NCBI GenBank assembly: GCA_039683095.1
Contig: JBDKSB010000001.1
Span: 62,001-126,000 of the forward strand
Direction: 5' to 3'
DNA: 64,000 bases
DNA from: Acidobacteriota bacterium
Lineage (GTDB): Bacteria; Acidobacteriota; Aminicenantia; Aminicenantales; Saccharicenantaceae
The notes beneath the pieces were generated by a model. That model made no database searches. It saw only the letters and a list, made by a program, of their open reading frames with translations, and was not told where the DNA came from. Made by a program: the position numbers and the translations under genes. Each line of letters opens with the position of its first letter. Within the stretch, counting starts at the first letter, position 1. Shown piece after piece: positions 44,371 to 50,655 of this stretch.

Positions 44371-45207
44371 ATGAGCGAAGAAAAGATCAAGGAAGGCGTC
44401 GCCGGGGTCGTCCGGATCTACGAGCTCCTCGACCGCGTCCGCACGCGGCGGGACCTGGACATCCGGGACGATCAGTTCGATTTCACTGTCATGCTCGAAG
44501 CCGCCCGGTACGCGGGCCGGCGCCGCATCCCCCTGAGCCTGATCGATACCGGCCGGCTCGGCCTCGAAGAGATGGAGTCCCTGGCCAAGGCCGGCGCCCG
44601 CATCCTGACGTCCGACGAGGCCAGGCCGCGGGCCGCGGAATGGGAGATCCTGCAGCGGGCCAGCCGCGACGGCGGCACCCGCCTTTCCGTGCTCTGGAAC
44701 GGCCCGCTCTCCGAGCCCGAAGGGGCGGGGGCGATCTCGCTCCAGGCGCTGACCGACCTCCTCGAGAAGGGGGTGGACTTCCATGTTTCGAACAGGACCC
44801 GGCCCCGGGACCCGGCGCGCCTGGCCGAGCTGGCCGCGGCGGCCCGCAAGGGCCGGGCGTTCTTCGTCATCTATCATGCCGGTCCCCTGGCCGAGGGCCT
44901 GGCCGCGCCGGCCGCGCACCGGGCCTGGATCCACTTCTCCGACGGATCGATCGCCGACGGGGCGGCCGGGGCCCAGGCCGTCGTTCTCGCCGCGGCCGCG
45001 GCGAAGGCGGGCTCCCGGGCCGTCGTCCACATCGAGCGCGGGCTCGGCCGGGAGCTCCTCGAGGAACTTTGGGAGGCCGGGGCGGCGCTTCTTTTCCGGA
45101 CGCCGCCGAGCGACGACCGGTCCCTGCTCCGGCCGATCGAGCGGAAAGCGGCCAGGCGGAAGCTTCCGGCCCGCGCCTACCGCATCTCGACCGCCTTCCT
45201 GCCCTGA
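44371..45207 (+). CDS. Uncharacterised protein
   Basis: I do not recognise this 278-residue protein. It has no signal peptide, membrane helix or cysteine cluster. The sequence alternates hydrophobic strands and helices (FTVMLEAARYAG, RIPLSLIDTGRLG, GTRLSVLWNGPL, RAFFVIYHAGPL, RAVVHIERGLGRELLEELWEAGAALLF), which suggests a Rossmann-like or barrel alpha/beta fold. ATG at 44371 chosen for GAGG eight bases before; a GTG at 44347 would overlap the promoter. It has its own promoter and is followed by an antiporter gene with another promoter. Confidence 0.6.
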   Translation: MSEEKIKEGVAGVVRIYELLDRVRTRRDLDIRDDQFDFTVMLEAARYAGRRRIPLSLIDTGRLGLEEMESLAKAGARILTSDEARPRAAEWEILQRASRDGGTRLSVLWNGPLSEPEGAGAISLQALTDLLEKGVDFHVSNRTRPRDPARLAELAAAARKGRAFFVIYHAGPLAEGLAAPAAHRAWIHFSDGSIADGAAGAQAVVLAAAAAKAGSRAVVHIERGLGRELLEELWEAGAALLFRTPPSDDRSLLRPIERKAARRKLPARAYRISTAFLP

Positions 45208-45220
45208 GCGCTCCGATCCC

Positions 45221-45248
45221 TTGAAAAACGGGGGCGTTCCGCTACAAT
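45221..45248 (+). promoter_or_regulatory. Promoter for the Na+/H+ antiporter gene
   Basis: TTGAAA at 45221-45226, 16 bases, TACAAT at 45243-45248. The ATG at 45258 is just 10 bases beyond, which implies a leaderless or nearly leaderless mRNA. Confidence 0.6.
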
Positions 45249-45257
45249 ACGCCTCTT

Positions 45258-46508
45258 ATGGACGCGCACCAGCTGGGACAGACACTGCCGCTGTGGGGGA
45301 TCGTTCCCTTCGTGGGGCTCCTCCTGTCCATCGCCTTCGTGCCGCTCAAGGCCCCCCATTTCTGGGAGAGCCACAAGAACAAGGGACTGGTCGCGTTCCT
45401 CTGGGCCCTGCCCGTCGCCGGCTACTTCCTCCTCAACGCGCCGCATGAGCTGGCCCTGTCGATCAAGGACTACGCCTCGTTCCTGCTCCTGCTCACGGCC
45501 CTGTTCATCGTCTCCGGCGGCATCGTCCTCAAGGGCGACCTCAAGGCCACGCCCGAGGTCAACACGCTGTTCCTCCTGGTCGGCGCCATCCTGGCCAATT
45601 TCATCGGCACGACCGGCGCGAGCATGCTCCTCATCCGGCCGCTGCTCAAGACCAATTCCGAGCGCAAGTTCACCAGGCACATCCCGATCTTCTTCATCTT
45701 CCTCGTCTCGAACATCGGCGGCCTGCTGACCCCGCTCGGCGATCCGCCGCTGTTCATGGGCTTCATCAAGGGCGTGCCCTTCTTCTGGACCCTGCGCCTG
45801 TGGCCGATCTGGGCGACCATGGTCGGCGGCACGCTGCTGATGTTCTACATCTACGACGGCCTCCAGTACCGCAAGGAGGCGTGCCGGGACCTGATCCGGG
45901 ACCGCCGGCGGGCCGAGCCGCTGCGCCTGACTGGGACGATCAACTTCGTCTGGGCGGCCGGGATCGTCGCGGGCATCTTCCTGCCCTTTCCCCAGCGCGA
46001 GGGCCTGCTCATCCTCATGGCCGTACTGTCGCTCCTGACGACCCGGCGCCAGTGCCGGATCGACAACGGCTTCAACTACAACCCGATCCTCGAAGTGGCC
46101 ATCCTGTTCGCCGGCATCTTCGTGACCATGACCCCGGCGCTCCTCATTCTGAACGCCCGCGCCGGCCAGCTCGGCCTGTCCCATCCCTGGCAGTTCTTCT
46201 GGACGACGGGCGCCCTGTCGTCCTTCCTCGACAACACGCCGACCTACCTGGCCTTCCTCTCCATGGCCCAGGGGCTCGGCCTCCACGGCCCGGTCGCGGG
46301 CATCTCGACGGTCTTCCTCCAGGCGATCAGCGCCGGCGCCGTCTGCATGGGCGCGAACTCCTACATCGGCAACGGCCCGAATTTCATGGTCAAGGTCATC
46401 GCCGAGGAATACAAGCTGAAGATGCCGTCGTTCTTCGGCTACATGGCCTACTCGATGCTCTTCCTCGTGCCCCTCTATGTCGTCGTGACGCTGGTCTTCT
46501 TCAGGTAA
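45258..46508 (+). CDS. Sodium:proton antiporter (CitMHS_2/UIT6 type)
   Basis: Integral-membrane carrier of 416 residues with about eleven hydrophobic helices in the ion-transporter superfamily. Family segments include ILANFIGTTGASMLLIRPLL, NIGGLLTPLGDPPLFMGFIKGVPFFW and SSFLDNTPTYLAF, which correspond to the two re-entrant ion-binding hairpins of this group. Annotated relatives are Na+/H+ antiporters or citrate-type carriers; I prefer the antiporter from the TGASMLLIRPLL pattern. No ribosome site is seen before the ATG, consistent with the very short leader. Confidence 0.85.
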   Translation: MDAHQLGQTLPLWGIVPFVGLLLSIAFVPLKAPHFWESHKNKGLVAFLWALPVAGYFLLNAPHELALSIKDYASFLLLLTALFIVSGGIVLKGDLKATPEVNTLFLLVGAILANFIGTTGASMLLIRPLLKTNSERKFTRHIPIFFIFLVSNIGGLLTPLGDPPLFMGFIKGVPFFWTLRLWPIWATMVGGTLLMFYIYDGLQYRKEACRDLIRDRRRAEPLRLTGTINFVWAAGIVAGIFLPFPQREGLLILMAVLSLLTTRRQCRIDNGFNYNPILEVAILFAGIFVTMTPALLILNARAGQLGLSHPWQFFWTTGALSSFLDNTPTYLAFLSMAQGLGLHGPVAGISTVFLQAISAGAVCMGANSYIGNGPNFMVKVIAEEYKLKMPSFFGYMAYSMLFLVPLYVVVTLVFFR

Positions 46509-46572
46509 ACCGTCCGGCAACCCCGCCATGAACTCCTTGTTCGATCTCCTCCTGGACGGGACCGCGGCAGCG

Positions 46573-46614
46573 GGCCGTCCGCGCCGGCCCGGTTTCGCTT
46601 CCGGCGGGACGGCC
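46573..46614 (+). terminator. GC-rich hairpin after the antiporter gene
   Basis: Arms GGCCGTCC (46573-46580) and GGACGGCC (46607-46614) with inner CCGG/CCGG pairing form a strong hairpin 64 bases after the stop. There is no T run directly after, so termination is uncertain. The rest of 46509-46690 shows no gene. Confidence 0.4.
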
Positions 46615-46691
46615 GGCCGCGCGGCGACGCTACTAATAGCGCGGGCGGAGGCGCCTTCTACAAAAAAAAGTGGTCGCCGGCCAGAAAAGAC

Positions 46692-46719
46692 TTGACAATT
46701 GGTTCAAATGCTCTATAAA
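46692..46719 (+). promoter_or_regulatory. Sigma70 promoter for the ATP-grasp/GNAT/aminomutase operon
   Basis: TTGACA at 46692-46697, 16 bases, TATAAA at 46714-46719, in the most A/T-rich stretch of this region. The leader is about 60 bases and ends with AGAGGA before the ATG at 46786. Confidence 0.8.
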
Positions 46720-46785
46720 TGAAAATGAATTTGAAGAACGGTCGCGAGGAACGACGAAAGATCCAGCGGAAAGAGGAATTCAACG

Positions 46786-47895
46786 ATGAAAGTCGCTTTG
46801 CTGTATAGCTCGAAGGCCGGCATGGAGGCCACTCTCTCCTGCCGCCGCGACGAGCACAAGGACGAGGAGGACGAGCCTCCACTGCCGAACGACATGCTCG
46901 CCGAGTGCGACTCGGACGAGACGATCGCCGCGGTCGGGCATGCTCTCCAGGAACGACACCAGGTCCTCTTCATCGAGTCCGATGAGAAGGCCTACGGCCG
47001 GCTGAAACGCCAGCGCCCGCACCTGGTCTTCAATATCGCCGAGCGCGTCATCGGCCCCAACCGCGAATCGCACATCCCGACCGTCTGCGAGATGCTGGAC
47101 ATCCCCTACACCGGATCAGACCCGCTGACGCTCGGCATCTGCCTCGACAAGTCGCGGGCCAAGGAGATCCTGTCCTACCACCGGATCCCCAACCCGGCCT
47201 TCTGGATCGTCGAGTCGGCCGCGGCCATCCCGGCGAGCGTGCGCCTGCCGGCCATCGTCAAGCCGCTGACCGAGGGCTCGAGCAAGGGCATCAAGAACAA
47301 TTCCCTCGTCCGGACGCTGGGCGAGCTCTACGAGCGCGTCGACGAGGTCGTGACGGCCTACAAGCAGCCGGTCATCGTCGAGCGGTTCCTGGCCGGCCGC
47401 GAGTTCACGGTCGGCGTCCTGGGCAACGCGCCGAACTACGAGGTCCTGCCCATCGTCGAGATCGATCACGGCCAGCTCCCCGCCGGGGCGGCCCCCATAT
47501 ATTCCTATGAGGCCAAGTGGCTCTGGGACACGAGGGAAAAGCCCCTCGAGATCTTCAAGTGCCCGGCGCCCATCCCCGGCGTCCTCCAGGCCAAGATCGA
47601 GGACATCGTCGCCCGGACCTGCGCGGTCCTGCGCATCCGGGACTGGTGCCGGGTCGACGTCCGGCTCGACGAGAAGGGCGAGCCCAACATCCTCGAGGTC
47701 AATCCGCTGCCGGGCATCCTGCCCCGCCCCGAGGACAATTCCTGCCTGCCCAAGGCGGCCCGGACCGCCGGGTATTCCTATTCGGACCTGATCCACAGGG
47801 TCGTGGAGGAGGCCGCCAAGCGCTGCGGCCTCCGTCAAACGCGCGTCCGGCCCGCGGCGAGCGAACGGCCGGCGGTCCTCGCGGATCGTGCATGA
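46786..47895 (+). CDS. ATP-grasp ligase 1 (D-Ala-D-Ala ligase-like)
   Basis: ATP-grasp enzyme of 369 residues that should form an amide or peptide bond through an acyl phosphate. N-terminal VALLYSSKAG, then LPAIVKPLTEGSSKGIKNNS (ATP-binding lysine and loop), VIVERFLAGREFTVGVLG, and the magnesium site DVRLDEKGEPNILEVNPLPGILP are typical of the Ddl group. An acidic insert (RRDEHKDEEDEPP near residue 20-33) is not in housekeeping Ddl. No mur or fts gene is nearby. It is the first gene of a four-gene unit with a second ATP-grasp enzyme, so a cell-wall role is unlikely. Stop overlaps the next ATG (ATGA). Confidence 0.85.
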   Translation: MKVALLYSSKAGMEATLSCRRDEHKDEEDEPPLPNDMLAECDSDETIAAVGHALQERHQVLFIESDEKAYGRLKRQRPHLVFNIAERVIGPNRESHIPTVCEMLDIPYTGSDPLTLGICLDKSRAKEILSYHRIPNPAFWIVESAAAIPASVRLPAIVKPLTEGSSKGIKNNSLVRTLGELYERVDEVVTAYKQPVIVERFLAGREFTVGVLGNAPNYEVLPIVEIDHGQLPAGAAPIYSYEAKWLWDTREKPLEIFKCPAPIPGVLQAKIEDIVARTCAVLRIRDWCRVDVRLDEKGEPNILEVNPLPGILPRPEDNSCLPKAARTAGYSYSDLIHRVVEEAAKRCGLRQTRVRPAASERPAVLADRA

Positions 47896-48926
47896 TCCCA
47901 GCCCCAACGATCGCCATCGTCTTCAACGCCTACGAACCGAGACCGACAGCGGCGGCGGAGCGTTTGTCGGAGGAGTCCGTGGCGGAGATGGCCCAGCAGG
48001 CGCACGACGCCGTTCGCTCGCTGGGGCTCGGCGCGACGCTCATCCCGCTGCAGAGGAGCCTGCTCAACTTCGCCGGCCGGATCCGGGAGGTCAACCCGGA
48101 CGTGCTGATCAACCTCTGCGAGGGCTACTACGGCCGGCCCCAGTGGGAATCGAACGTGGCCGGGATCTTCGAGCTCATGAGCCTGAGCTTCACCGGGAGC
48201 GCGGCCAAGACCCTGGCCTTCTGCCAGGACAAGTTCAAAGCCAAGGCCGTGCTCCGCGCGGCCGGGCTGCCGACGGCGCCGGCCCAGCTCATGATCACCG
48301 GGGACGAGCCCCTGGAGCTGCGCTTCCCGCTCATCGTCAAGCCCAACGCCGAGGACGCGAGCCTGGGCATCTATCCTCACTCCGTCGTCCGGGACGAGCC
48401 GGCGCTGCGGCAGCAGGTCCGGCGCTGCCTGGACAATTATCGGCAGCCGGTCCTGGTCGAGGCCTTCATCGACGGCCGGGAGTTCAACGTCTCGGTCATG
48501 GAGGACGGCGCGGTGACGCCGCTGCCGGTCTCCGAGATCGATTTCTCGGCCTTGCCCAAGGACATGCCGCGCATCCTCGGCTACGAGGCCAAGTGGTTCG
48601 AGGACAATCCGCTCTACCAGAAAACCCCGCCCATCTGCCCGGCGCCGATCGACGACGAGCTCCGGGCCAGGCTCCAGGGACTGGCCGCCGCGGCCTTCCG
48701 GACCATGGGCTGCCGGGACTACGCGCGGGTGGATTTCCGCATGGACGCCAAGGGCCGGCCGTTCATCCTCGAGGTCAATCCCAATCCCGATATCAGCACC
48801 AACGCGGGGTACGCCCGGGCGCTCAAGGCGGCCGGGATCGAGTACGCCGGGTTCTGGAGCGTCATGGTGCAGAACGCCCTGGCCAGGAAGGTCGTCAATG
48901 ATCCGGCGGATGCAGGCGGGCGATAA
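47892..48926 (+). CDS. ATP-grasp ligase 2 (D-Ala-D-Ala ligase-like)
   Basis: Second ATP-grasp enzyme, 344 residues. It shares with its neighbour the CQDKFKAKAVLRAAGLPTAP segment type, FPLIVKPNAEDASLGI, VLVEAFIDGREFNVSVM, and the metal site VDFRMDAKGRPFILEVNPNPDIS. Both retain the catalytic-looking residues, so both are probably active, one for each bond or each substrate. The N-terminal domain reads IAIVFNAYEPRP. Start is the ATG at 47892, coupled to gene 1 by ATGA; its own end overlaps the GNAT gene by 29 bases. The preserved RE motif (GREF) in both suggests they are duplicates that diverged in substrate. Confidence 0.85.
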   Translation: MIPAPTIAIVFNAYEPRPTAAAERLSEESVAEMAQQAHDAVRSLGLGATLIPLQRSLLNFAGRIREVNPDVLINLCEGYYGRPQWESNVAGIFELMSLSFTGSAAKTLAFCQDKFKAKAVLRAAGLPTAPAQLMITGDEPLELRFPLIVKPNAEDASLGIYPHSVVRDEPALRQQVRRCLDNYRQPVLVEAFIDGREFNVSVMEDGAVTPLPVSEIDFSALPKDMPRILGYEAKWFEDNPLYQKTPPICPAPIDDELRARLQGLAAAAFRTMGCRDYARVDFRMDAKGRPFILEVNPNPDISTNAGYARALKAAGIEYAGFWSVMVQNALARKVVNDPADAGGR

Positions 48927-49371
48927 GGCGGCCGTGCTCGGGCTCGTCCGGGCCACGGGCTTCTTCACGGAGCCCGAGGTCGTCGTGGCCGAGGAGCTCA
49001 TCGACGTTTTCCTCGACCGGCCCGAGCAGAAGGATTATGACGTCGTGGTGGTCGAGGACCAGGCCGGGGCGCCGGCCGGCTATCTGACCTGGGGCCCGAC
49101 GCCGCTGGCCGAGGACGTTTACGACCTCTACTGGATGGCCGTGGCGCCTGCCCAGCAGGGCCTTGGCCGCGGCAAGGAGATGGTCCGCTGGCTCGAGGCC
49201 GAGGTCGGCCGCCGGAACGGGCGGCTGATCCTCATCGAAACCTCGTCGCAGCCGAAGTACCACGGCACGCGGCAGTTCTATATCGGTTTGGGGTATCGGG
49301 AGGTCGCCCGGGTGCCCGATTATTACCGGCCCGGCGACGATCGCGTCATATACGCGAAGTATCTTCGTTAG
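48898..49371 (+). CDS. GNAT-family N-acetyltransferase
   Basis: Acetyl-CoA-dependent N-acetyltransferase of 157 residues, a single GNAT domain. The CoA pyrophosphate loop is VAPAQQGLGRGKEM (motif A) after the strand YDLYWMAV, and motif B lies near TRQFYIGLGYREVARVPDYY. It overlaps the upstream ligase by 29 bases and precedes the aminomutase by 5, so it belongs to the same unit. It may acetylate an amino group of the product of the ligases or of the aminomutase. A related pairing, lysine 2,3-aminomutase with an acetyltransferase, makes N-epsilon-acetyl-beta-lysine in methanogens, but that acetyltransferase (AblB) is longer. Confidence 0.85.
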   Translation: MIRRMQAGDKAAVLGLVRATGFFTEPEVVVAEELIDVFLDRPEQKDYDVVVVEDQAGAPAGYLTWGPTPLAEDVYDLYWMAVAPAQQGLGRGKEMVRWLEAEVGRRNGRLILIETSSQPKYHGTRQFYIGLGYREVARVPDYYRPGDDRVIYAKYLR

Positions 49372-49376
49372 GAGTC

Positions 49377-50495
49377 ATGGAGATGGACGACTGGCAACGA
49401 CTGCTCAAAGGCGCTCTCAGGAAGCCCGAGGAGATCGCCCAAAAGTTCGGTCTTGACGTCGAGGAGGTCCGCCGGATCGCCAAGGTGTTCAAGATCCAGA
49501 TCACGCCCTACTATGCCGGGCTGATCAAGGAGCGGGGCGACGCCATGTGGCGCCAGATGGTCCCCGATCCGGCCGAGCTGAAGGAGGACACGGGGGTGGC
49601 CGACCCGCTCGAGGAGGACGCCGATTCCCCGGTGCCGAGCATCGTTCACCGCTATCCGGACCGCTGCCTGTTCCTTGTCTCGCACAGCTGCGCCTCGTAT
49701 TGCCGCTTCTGCACGCGGAAGAGGAAGGTCGGCGATCCGTCGAAGATCCACCCGCGCTACATCGAGGACGGGCTCGCCTACATCCGGGCCCACGAGGAGA
49801 TCCGCGACGTCATCGTCTCGGGCGGCGACCCGCTCATGCTCAGCGATCGCCGCCTCGAGGCGATCATCAAGGGCCTCCGGGCCATCCCGCACATCGAGAT
49901 CATCCGCATCGGCACGCGCGTGCCCTGCGTCCTGCCTCAGCGGGTCACCGAGAAGCTCGCGGCCATGCTCAAGAAGTACCACCCGCTCTACGTCAACGTG
50001 CATTTCAACCACCCCGACGAGATCACGCCGGAATCGTCCCGGGCCCTGGGCCTGCTGGCCGATGCCGGCATCCCGCTGGGGAACCAGACCGTGCTGCTCA
50101 AGGGCGTCAACGACGACCCTCTGGTGATGCGCCGGCTCATGCAGAAGCTGCTGTCCGTGCGGGTCCGGCCCTACTACATTTACCAGGCTGACTACGTCTC
50201 GGGGACCGAGCACCTGCGGACGAGCGTCGAGAAGGGACTCGAGGTCATGGAGAACCTGCGCGGCTGGACCTCCGGATTGGCCGTGCCCTACTACTGCATC
50301 GACGCGCCTGGAGGCGGCGGCAAGATCCCGCTCCTGCCGAAATACCTGCAGTCCATCACCGACGAGCAGGTCGTCCTGCGCAATTACGCCGGCGAGTTGT
50401 TCGTCTATCCGCAGGTGAAGACCAAGCCGAAGCGCCGGCCCCGGCCGGCCGTCGCCCCCTGCTACAGCTTCGAAGGCGGCCCCCCGATGCCATGA
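49377..50495 (+). CDS. kamA: Lysine 2,3-aminomutase-like radical SAM enzyme (KamA family)
   Basis: A 372-residue PLP- and SAM-dependent aminomutase. The cluster cysteines are C105, C109 and C112 (CASYCRFC), and the PLP lysine is K316 in DAPGGGGK. Two aspartates that bind the substrate side-chain amine in Clostridium lysine 2,3-aminomutase (D293 and D330 there) have counterparts here in YQADYVSG (D272) and CIDAPGG (D309); glutamate 2,3-aminomutase has Lys and Asn at these positions. The likely reaction is L-lysine to beta-lysine. The enzyme is shorter than Clostridium KamA (416) and longer than EpmB (342); beta-lysylation of EF-P is an alternative role, but no epmA is nearby. Confidence 0.88.
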   Translation: MEMDDWQRLLKGALRKPEEIAQKFGLDVEEVRRIAKVFKIQITPYYAGLIKERGDAMWRQMVPDPAELKEDTGVADPLEEDADSPVPSIVHRYPDRCLFLVSHSCASYCRFCTRKRKVGDPSKIHPRYIEDGLAYIRAHEEIRDVIVSGGDPLMLSDRRLEAIIKGLRAIPHIEIIRIGTRVPCVLPQRVTEKLAAMLKKYHPLYVNVHFNHPDEITPESSRALGLLADAGIPLGNQTVLLKGVNDDPLVMRRLMQKLLSVRVRPYYIYQADYVSGTEHLRTSVEKGLEVMENLRGWTSGLAVPYYCIDAPGGGGKIPLLPKYLQSITDEQVVLRNYAGELFVYPQVKTKPKRRPRPAVAPCYSFEGGPPMP

Positions 50496-50655
50496 TGGGG
50501 GACCAATAAGAGCGGACCGAACCTTCGCAAAGAGGGGACCAGGTCTTCGTAAAAATCCGCTGCGGCCCGCTCCTGCCGCGATCCGTACTGGCCGCCGCGG
50601 GGTGAACCGCCCGCCGCAGTCAGCCCCGGCCGGGGCCGTCCAGGTTCGCCCCTTC
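50496..50655. repeat. Gap with two GGGGACCA words
   Basis: The gap between convergent genes holds GGGGACCAATAAGAGCGGAC from about 50499 and a second GGGGACCA near 50534. The words resemble the GGGGAC starts of the other dispersed repeats but the inverted part is weak. No terminator with a T run is seen. Confidence 0.35.

Noticed and set aside
50499-50550. Third full member of a palindromic repeat family
   Set aside because: The GGGGACCA words recur but the inverted arms are poor, so I list it only as a weak repeat.
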